Part shown: one piece after another, positions 43,605-54,231 of the stretch
How positions within the stretch are numbered: position 1 is the stretch's first letter
Layout of the letters: each line of letters begins with the position of its first letter
Source of the DNA: Tretioscincus oriximinensis
Taxonomy: Eukaryota; Chordata; Lepidosauria; Squamata; Gymnophthalmidae
Assembly (NCBI GenBank): GCA_022410635.1
Contig: JAJVDF010000214.1
Location: 616,072 to 680,071 of the forward strand
Direction: 5' to 3'
DNA: 64,000 nt
Notes under the pieces: generated by a model
Database searches by the model: none
Told to the model about the DNA's origin: nothing
Seen by the model: the letters and a program-made list of their open reading frames with translations, nothing else
Made by a program: the position numbers and the translations under genes

Positions 43605-43738
43605 TTTCATCCCAGGTGCATACTTTGCCTTCTTCTGTTCCAGACTGCCCATGTGCAATTGGTGGGCCACTGTGTGAGACAGAAGGCTGACAAGTTGGAC
43701 TCTGGCCCGATTCAGCAGGGTTCCTCTTATGTTCTTAT
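43605..43738 (+). mobile_element. CR1 LINE 3' terminal fragment
   Basis: AGGTGCATACTTTGCCTTCT, GTGCAATTGGTGGGCCACTG, TGTGTGAGACAGAAGGCTGA and CCCGATTCAGCAGGGTTCCT, ending CTTATGTTCTTATGA. It follows directly on the pyrimidine tract. Confidence 0.88.
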
Positions 43739-44399
43739 GACTCTGGTCTCTCGATGTTGCCAAAGTTGCAAGCCCCGTCATTGGGCCTCTGGAAGCTGCC
43801 AAAGTTTTGAGCTTTGTCATTGGTTGTTATGCCTTGGAATGTTGAACTCACCCACATGCCTTTTATTACTTATGATGTTACGGTATATAGAGAATAATTT
43901 ATTGCTGGTAACCTAAATTATACTCAATAGAAAATNTTCCTGTTAGCAGGTTTTTGTATTTCTCCTACAATAACATGTATTAATATCTCTAACACTTTTT
44001 GCCATGAAATGCCTCATCTCATCCTGCATTGTAACTGTGGAAGGTGTTTATACTTGTACTGAATAAGATACCCTTTACTAGCAATCCACTAATGCTAATC
44101 AATACGATCTTGTCAACTGAGGTGACTATTTTTATGGGTCTTATAGATTTTATGTTCTTTTATCTGTTTTGTTAACCACTCTGAGAATGCAGTAAAGACT
44201 GTTAAGAAACTCCATGCATACATGAGAATATTTACTAAGTTGTTAACTGAGTACCTAGTTGGCAATCTTGTTTTGAGTATCATTGTTAAGCTATTTCTTT
44301 GTTTGGACTTGTGCCATGAGAAGTATATTGTATGAAAGCTTAAGTGGCACTCCCTAAGCCCACTTTTTCCTATGATACTCAAATCCATCTATTTCATTT

Positions 44400-45000
44400 C
44401 TGCAGTAACAGTTTTGAGGGTTGTTTTGCTTCATATTTCTCATATTGCATTGTGNGTCTTATTCAAGGCATTCTCTTTCATTGTCATCAGCAACTAGACC
44501 CTGCCACAAACCCAGATGTCAGCTCTGCTTACACATCTATCCTGGCAATGTAATCACGGGACCTGATAATACCACCCACAATATTAGAGGCACTTTTACA
44601 TGCTTATCTTCTAATGTGGTGTATTCCATTTTCTGGCAACAATGCCCCTCTACACTCTACATTGGGCAAACAGGACAATCCCTATACAGAGAATAAATGG
44701 ACACAAATCAGATATTCAAAAAGGCTACACACAGAAACCAGTTGCTGAACATTTCAACCTACCAGGACATTCTATCTCAGACCTCAGGACTGTAGTGCTT
44801 GAACAAAGAAACTACAAAGGAAGTTTTGAAAGAGAAGCAGCAGAACTTGAATATGTTCATAAGTTCCAGGCCATCAACAAAGGACTTAACAAAGATAATG
44901 GTTTCCTGGCCAATCATACATTTTTATGATACCTGTTAAGTATTTGATTGATTTACTATTGTTGCCTCTTGTTGCCCCAGGGACTTTTTAACATGAGAGG
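44400..45000 (+). pseudogene. Penelope-like element GIY-YIG endonuclease remnant
   Basis: Two shifted frames encode the Penelope C-terminal endonuclease. Frame one (44421-44696) ends CPSTLYIGQTGQSLYRE, which includes the YIG half of GIY-YIG. After a frameshift near 44690, frame two (44642-44929) reads RINGHKSDIQKGY, KPVAEHFNLPGHSISDL and VVLEQRNYKGSFEREAAELE, the family's usual run of conserved His and Glu positions. The upstream part has TGPDNTTHNIRG and TCLSSNVVYSI, consistent with the linker before the endonuclease. Stops and shifts make it inactive. Family knowledge: this nuclease nicks the target during insertion. RT sequence is not recognisable upstream of 44400. Confidence 0.85.
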
Positions 45001-45350
45001 ATTAGTTTCTGCTATTTACCTATTTTTCTAAACCTGGAGTTCATACCCCATCACAGTTGCATATGCTTTGTCATCTCCCATACACAGTTTTCTATAAATA
45101 TTCCTGATAATTTTGTAATTGGTTTTCTGCCTTTTTCTGGCTGAGTTTGTACCTAGACAATTTATTCTGGATTTTGTCATTCTGTCAGTCCTTGGTAGGT
45201 GCATTGCCCCCGCCACCTGTCCCTGCCTCCCCACTCTGTCCCGAGACTGTGGCCTCCATTACTGGTAGACACCCTAGTTCTGCCCGGTCAACTTGAATAC
45301 TCTTCAGTCCATCACTGGCCTGCGAAGCTCCTGGACCTGCCACAGGTAAG
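45001..45350. other. Unassigned; probable Penelope 3' flank grading to GC-rich sequence
   Basis: The first 190 bases are AT-rich after the Penelope frame. From 45199 the sequence is GC-richer (CCCCGCCACCTGTCCCTGCC). No gene or CpG-island promoter is supported. Confidence 0.35.
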
Positions 45351-45596
45351 TCAGGGGAGAAGACGAGGGGGGAAGGGGGAAATGGGGAAGAGACGGAGGG
45401 GAGGGAAGGAGAGGATAGGAGAAAGAGGAATGTGGGGAGGGGGTGGGGGAAGGGATAGGAGGAGGAGGGGGAGGAAAAGGGGAAAGGGGAGGGAGGAGTG
45501 AAGAGGAGGGAGGGAGGGAGATAAAGAATTAAAGAAGAGAAGAAGAAGAGAAGGAGGAGAAGAAGAGAACAAGAAGAAGCAAAACCAGAAGAAGGA
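45351..45596 (+). repeat. Polypurine tract, about 245 bases
   Basis: Over 90 percent A and G on the plus strand, first G-rich (GAGGGGGGAAGGGGGAAATG) and then GAA-rich (GAAGAAGAGAAGGAGGAG). It forms part of the minus-orientation repeat ending at 45667. Confidence 0.9.
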
Positions 45597-45667
45597 GAAG
45601 AATTAAGCCCACTGCCTTAGGGAGAACACTAGGCATCCCAAGGAAGTGGGCTTAATTCCACTAGTAA
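45597..45667 (-). repeat. Repeat end with GAATTAAGCCCACT hairpin (minus orientation)
   Basis: GAATTAAGCCCACT (from 45599) and its complement AGTGGGCTTAATTC (about 45645-45658) form a stem with a loop of about 32 bases. The terminus on the minus strand reads TACTAGTGGAATTAAGCCCA, the same as the start of the repeat at 43441. Confidence 0.65.
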
Positions 45668-45823
45668 NAAATGAATTACATAAAACTGTAAGCTTGCTAT
45701 TGATGATATCCATACCAGAAGACTACAGTATCTAGTACACTTGCTTTCAAAGTCACTGAAGATGGTAAGTTTTATAAGGGCTATATGTAGGGTGTTGCTG
45801 CAGCTCATCAGGCAACCATAGGC

Positions 45824-45865
45824 TGCAAACGCATTGCCCCTTAACGGGCGCAGGACTGCGAAGCC
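45824..45865 (+). mobile_element. Harbinger-like MITE left-end fragment
   Basis: GGCTGCAAACGCATTGCCCC then TTAACGGGCGCAGGACTGCG matches the left end of the MITE at 47737 (GGTTGCAAATGCATTGCCCC then TTAACGCACGCAGGACTGCT). Confidence 0.6.
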
Positions 45866-46096
45866 AAAGTCCAGTGTTCCAACTTTGTTACCATAAAATC
45901 GGGCTTGGAAGTGTTACAGCAGGTACTGCTGAAATTGCGTTCTTGATGCTTCTTTTTGTAATTTGCGCCACCTGCACACTGANGATTGGAAGATCAGGCA
46001 ACAAACACCGAATGGGAGAGCGGGNGCTCTTTTATTTGGCATCCCCTCATGGTTCAGCAACTTCCCTCCCTGCTCTGGCAAAACAGGTTTTTCTAC

Positions 46097-47040
46097 ATAA
46101 GAACATAAGAAGAGCCATACTGGATTGGGTCAGAGCCCATCTAGTCCAACATTTTTCCTCATACAGAGGCCCACCAGATGCACCTGGGCAGTCTGAACAT
46201 AGGAAAGCAAAATATGCACCTGTTCATGACTCCCTGCCAATGGTATTTCAGGAGTGCTGCCTGTTGCTCCATCCTGGAGGCAGCATCCAGACATCCATCC
46301 TAGTACCCATTTATACTCTTGGTTTCCTAAACCTGTCTAGTCCTCTCTTGGAGAAAACCAAGCTGTTAGCTACCACCACCTCTTCAGGAAGTAAATTCCA
46401 CAGGCCAATGACCCTCTGGGTGAAAAAACGATGAGTTTGTTCTCTCAATTTAATGGAGTTCCCTCTGGTCCTAGTGTTGTGTGATAGAGAAAACATTTTT
46501 CTCTATTCACCCTATCCATCCCATGTATGATTTTTTACAATCAGATCACCTTTCGAATTTTGCCTTTTGAGGCTGAAGAGGCCCAGATGTTGCAGCCTGA
46601 CTTCATAAGGGAGNTACTCCAGACCCTTGATCATTCTTGTTGCCCTTTTNTGCACCTTCTCTAATTCCACAGTACCCCTTTTGAGATGTGGTGACCAGAA
46701 ATGAACACAGTATTCCAAATGTGGCATCACCACAGATTTATAAAGTGGCAAAACATTTACTGACTTGTTTTCGATTCCTTTCCTAATTATCCCCAACATG
46801 GAATTTGCCTTTTTTGCTGCTGTTGCATACTGGGTTGACATCTTCATTGAACTGTCCACCAACAAACCAAAACTGTTTTCTTGCTCAGTCACAGAAAGCT
46901 TGGATCACATCAGTTGGTAGGAGTAATTGGGGTTCTTTGCCCCAATGTGCCTGACTTTNCACCAGCTTAAATTGAAGTGCATTTGCCACTTTGATGCCCA
47001 CTCACCCAATTTCAATCTTTTCACCCACTTACAATCATTT
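46097..47040 (-). mobile_element. CR1 LINE 3' end
   Basis: Plus strand starts ACATAAGAACATAAGAAGAG (octamers reversed) and extends through the 3' UTR into ORF2 as far as codons for the RT C-terminus (near 47030, TTCAATCTTTTCACCCACTT). The 126-codon frame 46512-46892 on the minus strand carries LEYCVHFWSPHLKRGTVELE and MIKGLEXLPYEVRLQHLGLF. The block near 46434 is internally deleted. Confidence 0.92.
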
Positions 47041-47042
47041 TC

Positions 47043-47096
47043 TGTTTTAGTCCCCAAAACCGGGTTTGTCCCGGTTTACCAGGACGTATGGCAAAC
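47043..47096 (+). mobile_element. Right-end fragment of the TAGGGTTGCC MITE family
   Basis: AGTCCCCAAAACC, GGTTTACCAGGACGTATGGC and AAACCTA match the right end of the element at 36035-36502 (AGTCCCCCAAACC, GGGGATGTATGGCAACCCTA). Confidence 0.6.
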
Positions 47097-47187
47097 CTAC
47101 CTTTGCTGGACTAATTTATATCAGATAACAAAATGATCTGGTATATGCCGTGGACATCAAAGGTGAGTGAGTAGCTATGACCACTCA

Positions 47188-47559
47188 GGCTGCATCCACA
47201 CCACGATTTATGGCTGCATAGGAGCACCTTCCCGGCAGCTCCTGCAGACATAATGGAAGGTTGTGAGCAACGTTGTCACTACAAACGTGCTGTGCCAAGA
47301 GTTAAATGAGAGCAGATCACCAGTGACTGGCTTCTTTTTGAAGGTGGCCAGCACAACCGAGCCCTGTGGAAATTAGCACGGAGCCCTGCAAAGCAGGGTG
47401 GATGGAGAGAAAGTTGCTCTTGGCCTCTCAAAGGATGGAACTTTCTTCCTACCACCCCCTCTGGCTACTGGTGCACCATGCATGCAGATGGACGGGCCTC
47501 TGTGTCCACTTCGGAACAGCTGGTAAACCCGCATTTTATACCCTCATGTGGATGCAGCC
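47188..47559. mobile_element. PIF/Harbinger-like MITE
   Basis: 372 bp with termini GGCTGCATCCACAC and (complement) ATGTGGATGCAGCC. TCA lies on both sides (47185-47187, 47560-47562), fitting a 3-bp duplication. The 68-codon plus frame 47366-47572 inside shows no transposase motif. Confidence 0.8.
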
Positions 47560-47736
47560 TCAATCTTTCTAGTGCACCTCAGCATTGACAGCTGCTGTCC
47601 ATAGTTCCAAATTCTGAACTTGCAGTGAAGATAATTTCACATCTCCCATCAGGGGTTTGAAAAAAGAAATGTTATCGTAACATCATTATGACTGTTTGTA
47701 AGAGATGAAACTTAAGAGCAACTTTCTCTTAGCTTT

Positions 47737-47928
47737 GGTTGCAAATGCATTGCCCCTTAACGCACGCAGGACTGCTAAGAGCACTCTCAGCCCACGGCAA
47801 TCCGGATGCTAAAGTGGAATGAATGCACAGGGAATGCCAAGGTAAAATTAAGCCCTCACTTTGTTTCATTGTAGAAGGATTAAAAGGCAATAGAAAAGGG
47901 AATTTTAAGTTCTAATGGGAATGCAGCC
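47737..47928. mobile_element. PIF/Harbinger-like MITE
   Basis: 192 bp. The left end is GGTTGCAAATGCATTGCCCC and the right end is GGGAATGCAGCC. TTT flanks both sides (47734-47736, 47929-47931). Only the first 8-9 terminal bases match well, so the terminal repeat is short or decayed. Internal landmarks recur at 45824. Confidence 0.6.
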
Positions 47929-47931
47929 TTT

Positions 47932-48959
47932 GTGTTTTTTAGGTATACTTGGATTATAGCTCTTAGTATTCATGGTAGTGATGGTAGTTGGTTGATTTTT
48001 GGAGTCACGTAATTTATGGAGGAAATAAAGTTTGGTAAAAGCTACATAGATTCTTATTTAACACTGNTGAAATACTGTCCCTGTGTGAAAGAATCTGTTT
48101 GTGTCCATTGGATGTAGTAATTCAGTGTAATATCCTGAGAAAAGTATATATATGTGTCTAGAATATACAAATAGTGAGATTTTATTTTTCATTTCCTATC
48201 AGGATAAAAAAGTAGTTCTAGTAAGGGATAAAAACAGTAGAGTATTCATACATATTGGAGAATACACTGTTCTGAAGGAAATAGTTAGCCACTTGGTGTC
48301 ACCCTTTGACTATAATTGTTGGAGGCTCTTTAAAAATAAGCGAAATTAAGCAACCTACCTTCTTTTCAGTTGTGTTGCTTTTCTTCTTTCTTTTAAGAGC
48401 ACATGCTATCTCTTGAACATTTGTTATGCTTCTTTTGTACAAAATGACAGATGCCTTGTAGGGCCCTCCCCACAGAAAGCCAGGAGGGGAATAACTTTGC
48501 ATTGGAAACAATTTCCTCTTCATTTGCAGAATGTGGGAGAAAGAAGCTAGAAGGTTAAGCTTGTTATTTAGCTCTGAATTATTTATGTCAATTATCCTTT
48601 AAATAGTAATAAATATTCAAGTGTGGAGAAGAACAAAAAGACCCATGTGAAAAAACAAAGGTCCAGTCATAATGAGTATAACTCTTAAAGCACATGAATT
48701 TGATAAATAATTAAATGCATGTTCTGTTATTCCCCCCCCATTTCTGCAGTTGTGTAGGATGAAAAGATTTCACAGATGCCACAGGCATGCTTTCCCCTTC
48801 AAGATTTTTTTTCTTGTTTTCTCAGTCATTCTAATGTTGGATGGTTATATTTTCTATATGCTTTACAATTTTCAAAGAGTCAACTGTGACTTTGTACTGG
48901 AAGATGGTGTTCGTTGGGCTACCNAGCCCAAGTCAAGATATTAACTCTAAGGCCCTAAA
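47932..48959. other. Unassigned sequence
   Basis: No element is recognised. The frames 48152-48349, 48299-48523 and 48750-48944 have no domain. The 48750 frame is a hydrophobic run of T-rich codons. Confidence 0.4.
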
Positions 48960-49320
48960 TAACTTGGGTCCCAAATATCTAAAGAAATGCCTTCTCCCAC
49001 ATCACCTGCTGGCACCTTAAGATTTGCAGAGAAGGCCCTCCTGACTGTATTGCCTCTCTTGGTGGCAAGGAGGGCAGGAATCTGGGATAGGGCAGCCCCC
49101 AGACTATGGAACAATCTCCCCCTTGAGGTGCATCAATCACCATCTCTGTATGCATTCCAAAAACATGTGAAGGTGTACCTCTTTAAATGGACTTTTGGCT
49201 GAAAAAACGGCTCTCCTTCTCCTACTTTCATATATTGTTGTTTTAATATGTATTTGGATTTTATTGTTAACCACGTGAGACCTTCGGNTATAGGGCAGTA
49301 TAGAAATGTAAATAAACAAT
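48960..49320 (+). mobile_element. L2-like LINE 3' end
   Basis: A C-terminal ORF fragment is followed by a short 3' UTR (CCACGTGAGACCTTCGG, TATAGGGCAGTATAGAAATG) and an A-rich end AAATAAACAA. The upstream boundary is approximate. Confidence 0.75.
48987..49202 (+). pseudogene. L2-like ORF2 C-terminal fragment
   Basis: The 71-codon frame reads APRLWNNLPLEVHQSPSLYA then FQKHVKVYLFKWTF at residues about 38-71. This is the L2/CR1-group C-terminal signature of the form P.LWN.LP.E....SL..F...LK..LF. It is only the tail of a protein normally many hundreds of residues long. There is no catalytic sequence. Confidence 0.8.
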
Positions 49321-50341
49321 ATTGTATATAGAAACATTTGCAAAAAGCCTGAATTCATATTAATTTGCAGTGTAATTTCTACACATAATTCACAACAGTA
49401 CATTATCAAAGGAATGATACGTTACCTAAGAATGTGCAGCTACACCATGAAACATCATTTATATTCAGGGTGATTAGGATGGGCTCATATGTGAGCTCGT
49501 CTGAGACAGCAAATGATTGCTTACCCATTCTACTTCCTGTGATTTCAAATTAGTGATCCAAATGGCTGAGATTAATTTAGGAGGGCTGACAAAATATGAC
49601 TAAAGAGAACTACCAATCAGTGACAGAACAGTAAACGCTGATCACTTCACAACTATGCTTAAAAAAGCTACCTGATAGAGGTTGGTCAAAGTAAAAAAAA
49701 ATACAACTCTCTTGATTACTGAACAGCTGTTTGCTCTTGTAATTGCTAATGAACCAGCAGTGTTTCTAACTTTAAAAACTCTCTCTGTATAATGAACACG
49801 GGAGGAATAGTGATATTGAAGCCATTGGATAGAATTGATTGAAGGAGTGCGCTTAAATGGAACTTACAGTTGAAAGAAAATGAATTCTGCCAGGTATGCG
49901 ACTACTGAAATGAAACCATTGGTTATTCTTTGCTGCCCATGAGCAGAAGCTCTGTATGGTCGGTAAAAGCAAGACCTGGAGTTGACTGAGGAGAGCATGC
50001 ATTGTTATTGCAAACGTCAGAATAAGTTGAAGAAAGCATTGAAAACCACCAGACCAGATATGACCTAAGAGCCTCAACAAATATACAATAAAAGTGATTT
50101 AAGGGATTAGAACAAGTAAATATAGTTCCTGAAGAATTATAAATAGAATTTGCAAAATAACTGATGTGGTTTTACAAAGAACTAAGGAAAGAGAAATTCA
50201 AGAGTAAGGCTGCGTCCCTACTGCAAGAAAAAAATGAGTGTCAAACGTCTGTGAAATTTTAAGTGGTGGCACCGTGATTCTATTAAATACAAACTCAAAT
50301 GGGTTTGGCACTTAAGTGAACGGTGGTTTTTTTTAAATTAT
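49321..50341. other. Unassigned AT-rich sequence
   Basis: No gene or named repeat is visible. Confidence 0.4.
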
Positions 50342-50343
50342 TA

Positions 50344-50528
50344 CAGGGGAAACCCCATTATAAAGAACGCAATATATAAAAAAATTGTGGTATAACAAAC
50401 TAATTTGAAAATCCTGGTGGAATGCCCATAAGAGTAATTTTGGTTACAATGGGTTTCGTGATAACAAAATTTCATTATGACAAATTCACCTGAACCTCAT
50501 GGCATTGGTTATAATGGGGTTTCACCTG
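50344..50528. mobile_element. TA-flanked Tc1/mariner-group MITE
   Basis: 185 bp with termini CAGGGGAAACCCCATTATAA and (complement) TTATAATGGGGTTTCACCTG, 19 of 20 matching. TA lies directly on each side (50342-50343, 50529-50530). It carries no coding sequence. It abuts the truncated end of a CR1. Confidence 0.88.
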
Positions 50529-50557
50529 TACCTTCAAATAATGGGAGTAAATATAAA

Positions 50558-51180
50558 TATCAAGAGAGATATTTTGGAACTGGAGAAGGTGCAGAAGAGG
50601 GCAACAAAAATGATCAAGGGTCTGGAGCACCTCCCTTACGAAGCAAGGCTGCAACGTTTGGGCCTCTTCAGCCTTGAAAGGAGACGTTTGAGGGGTGATC
50701 TGATTGAAGTGTACAAAATCATGCATGGGATCGACAGGGTGAATAGAGAAAAAATGTTTTCTCTATCACACAACACAAGGACCAGAGGGCACTCCTTAAA
50801 ACTGATGTGTAGAAAAGTGAGAACAGACAAAGGAAAGTATTTTTTCACCCAGAGGGTCGTCGGCCTGTGGAATTTACTTCCTGAAGAGGTAGTGGTAGCT
50901 AACAGCTTGGATAGTTTCAAGACAGGACTAGACAGGTTTATGGACACTAAAGGTATAAATGGATACTAGGATGGATGTCTGGATGTTGCCTCTGGGATGG
51001 AGCAACAGGCAGGACTCCTGAAATACCATTTGCAGGGAGTCATGAACAGGAGCATATTTTGCTTTCCTCTGTTCGGACTGCCCAGGTGCATCTGGTGGGC
51101 CTCTGTGTGACACAGAATGCTGGACTTGATGGGCTGTGGCCTGATCCAGTATGGCTCTTCTTATGTTCTTATGTTCTTAA
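50558..51180 (+). mobile_element. CR1 LINE 3' end, well preserved
   Basis: Begins CAAGAGAGATATTTTGGAAC and ends with CTTCTTATGTTCTTATGTTC. The 156-codon frame at 50499-50969 is unbroken through the ORF2 C-terminus: [79 protein letters not shown] and MDTKGINGY. It is the cleanest reference for this subfamily in the window. The reading frame's first codons lie in the neighbouring MITE and are not CR1. Confidence 0.95.
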
Positions 51181-52409
51181 TTGTTTTGAACTGTATAGAT
51201 TTTCTTCACTGAAATTTTTCTGCTCTTGCTATGGAGTGGTTTGTGTGAGCAGAGAAAAAAGGAGGGCTTCATCTTCCACCCTGGCCAGTGCCCAAGGAGG
51301 ATATGGCTCAGGTAAGACACCTTAGCAAACCTTGGAACCGATTATTGCACATATAACCAACTGAATGCAGGAGCTGATTAAGAATGAATAAAAGAAGAGT
51401 GTACTTAAAAGGAAAATGAAAGCAATGAAGTAGTTAATAGTAGGATGAATTAAATTTTTCCCCCAAACACAAGATACTTTTTTTTGGCATAGTGGGTATA
51501 GGGAGAAGGTGATGGGAGAGATGATTACCGTAAGCTTACCTCTTAACAGAAAGAAAGGATATCTGAATGATTGCTGATTTCTGTGTGATGTCATGCTGAG
51601 GACAGCAATTAGAAGCACCTCTTGGTGTCTATCATCCAGATCCATTTGGCAAAATGAAGCTTAAAAAACCCTAAAACCCAGTTAGAAACATAATATGAGG
51701 AGCTCATTATGGGAAAAATGCCAGAGGGGGCTATATAATGAAGGCAGGTAAAATTGGATACCTCTACAGCATGTAGGTCTTGCTGCAATTTATCTTTTTG
51801 ATCCTTTGGAAACCAATGCTTATGCTTTTTGGAGCCAGATCAATTACTCCAAAGTGAAGGCAACTTATTGCACATGAAAAAAACATCCTGGAGTGGTGGC
51901 ATTAGGAATCCAATTAACCTTTCTCTATCCTATCAATTTTAATTGTACTGTTTATTTTCTTGTTAAACGAAAACTTTTTGACTGTAATACATTTACATCA
52001 GATACACATACAGGTAGTTACTTATGAAGAACACACACGCGCCCATATTTGCAATAAGTTAAACAAAGATGCTCTCCTTTGTCTTTTTTCCTTTTCCTTT
52101 TCTAAAGCAGGATTTACATCTTGGTGAGATACCACTTTGAGTCCAGTATGATGACGAAATCTTAACAATGCTCTATCTAAATGTGGCATAATCTTAAGCA
52201 AGAATGTTATACTAGGCCATAATGAGTAGCATTTGCACTGTACTGATATTGTAGCATACAGTAGCTCTGGCACTTATGGTTCAGCCATAATGACTTCAAC
52301 AAGTTTGTTGTTCCAAGAGGTATTAATGTAGGAGGTACACATATACTCTGGAATCTGCCTCTTGTTACCAATTGTATGTTTAATCGTATAAAGTAATTTG
52401 TCCATANAA
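51181..52409. other. Unassigned sequence
   Basis: Plus and minus frames of 80-107 codons lack recognisable motifs. The 116-codon plus frame ending at 51325 is CR1 3' UTR read-through. Confidence 0.4.
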
Positions 52410-52447
52410 GCCACTGAGGAAGACCTTTGTGTCGAAACGCGTTTGGC
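52410..52447 (+). ncRNA. Hammerhead-ribozyme-like motif (palindromic stem III)
   Basis: In order: GCCA (52410-52413), CTGAGGA (the CUGANGA box, 52414-52420), an extra A, a GAC/GTC stem II around CTTTGT (52422-52433), GAA (52434-52436), self-complementary ACGCGT (52437-52442), T, then TGGC (52444-52447), which pairs with GCCA. This matches a type I hammerhead whose stem III can form only as a dimer. The extra A after the CUGANGA box departs from the standard core. Activity is not shown. Confidence 0.55.
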
Positions 52448-53964
52448 AGACTGNGGAGCTGAGAATACTATATTACCTGACCATTCGTCCCTCCAGTCTA
52501 CATTTGGACTTTTTTCCATTTTATTATCCCCCTACATTGTGGGCTTTTTACTCCATTTATATTGATAGGTTTTTATGTATTGATTCATTGGCTTTTATAT
52601 ATGGCCATTGTTTATATTTTATATAACTGAATATATTTTATATATTTTTATTACCATTCATACTTGGCTGATTCTGTTGTTTTTGGTTCTCACCTTTGTT
52701 TGGGAGACTGTTCTGTTTGTTGTCCCTATATTCTCCCCATTTGGGATTTGGTTGCTTAACTTATGGTTCAGCAGCACATATTCAGAGAGATAGAAATGTG
52801 GAAGGTATAAACGAAACCACACCATGATCTGCATATAGAAATTGCATAGATTTGGAAAAAGCGGTTATTTGTCATACTGGGCATAGTACAGTGAATGCTT
52901 AAAAGGAATCAGGACTGACGGCAATGTTGTGAAAAACTATGTGTCTCCTTCCTGGTTTTGTCACACTAATTTGGTTTAGGTTTTCAAACAAAACTTAATG
53001 TAATACAACTGGTTTTTTCATTCTTACCTAGATTCTGGTTTCTTGTAGTCCTTTTCTGCATCTCTTTCATTTGCATTATGGAGACTGGAGAATCCCCAAC
53101 CACCCCTAATTTGCTTCATCTGTACAAGATGGGGTATAATTCAGATCACGAGGTTCCTGAAAGGACAAGCACATTCAGTACAAGGATTGCCATTGCATCT
53201 GATTTAGTGAAGTTACTGGTGTACTTTCTTGGACCTGTCTGCATAATGGAGGTGTGTAGAAGGCTTACCTTTAAATAGATTTCCCAAGAAATAACTCAGT
53301 TTTAGTTGCAATATTTATTATGATTTACCCAGAGACCTTTGGGTATAGGGCAGAATGTAAATAAATATTTGAGTCATATTTGTGAGTTGCAACATTTGTG
53401 CATGTTGCGGAAATATATCCATGGATCCTTGGTCTTGAATAGGATGTGAATCATAGGAATACGTCCAGGGGTTTGACTTATGGCATTCAATTGTAGAATT
53501 ATCTTCATCATTTTCATACCATTTGCAACTGGGCATATTTTAGCAAATTACTTGCTCCTAATTATCTCAACTACTTGAATAAATTCTGATAAAGAACACT
53601 GCAAAACAGACAATTGAAAATACTTGGTGCATATTCCTTTGTGTAGGATGCAGAGGCAGGGCTTGACCTAAATTTGCCAAGAGGTGTTGTTTTGCTGTGA
53701 CCTTCTCCTCATCTCTTTGGGAAGCAAATGCATTCTGTGTCTGTCAAGTTACAGACCAGAGTGATTTGGGTAGCGCGGTGCAATTGGTGCATGGGGCCTG
53801 ACACTGTACTACCAATCTACATGATAGATAGCTGGAGCAATTGACAGCCCAGGAATGTTCTAGAGGGCACATAAAAGTGATTTCCTTTGCATGATTTTTA
53901 CACAAGTGAGACCTTTAATCTAAAAGCCTATGTGGCCACCATTCATGGCTTCCTGGAAATTGCT
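52448..53964. other. Unassigned AT-rich region, with an L2-like tail near 53325-53372
   Basis: GATTTACCCAGAGACCTTTG then GGTATAGGGCAGAATGTAAA resembles the L2 tail at 49.27 kb. The T-rich stretch 52500-52740 after the hammerhead-like motif might be the 3' part of the element carrying it. Confidence 0.4.
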
Positions 53965-54225
53965 ATCTATCTATTTATTTATTTATCTGTACTTGTATCC
54001 TGCCCTATACCCGAAGGTTAAGGGCGACCAACCATAGGGCGGTGCACATAGCTTTTGTTGCTTTCTTCACAACAGACACCCTGTGGAGTAGGTGGGGCTG
54101 AGAGAGTTCAAAGAACTGTGACTGGCCCAAGGTCACCCAGCTGGCCTTCGTAGACGAGTGGGGAATCAAACTGGAAGACTACCAGGTACGAGTCCGACAA
54201 TCAACCACTACACCAAACTGGTTAT
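53965..54225 (-). mobile_element. tRNA-derived SINE, TTTA-tail family
   Basis: Plus strand begins with (TTTA)n, then GTACTTGTATCCTGCCCTAT, TGTGGAGTAGGTGGGGCTGA, CTGGCCCAAGGTCACCCAGC and TGGGGAATCAAACTGGAAGA (B-box region reversed). It is nearly full-length. The head is cut to CACTACACCAAACTGG, which is the A-box end. Confidence 0.88.
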
Positions 54226-54231
54226 CTATTT

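Noticed and set aside
45199..45572. Arg/Gly-rich 100-codon and Pro/Ser-rich 73-codon frames
   Set aside because: Produced by the polypurine tract, not a gene.
43441..45667. Hammerhead motif in the TACTAGTGG repeat
   Set aside because: I looked for CTGANGA followed by GAA in both copies and found neither.
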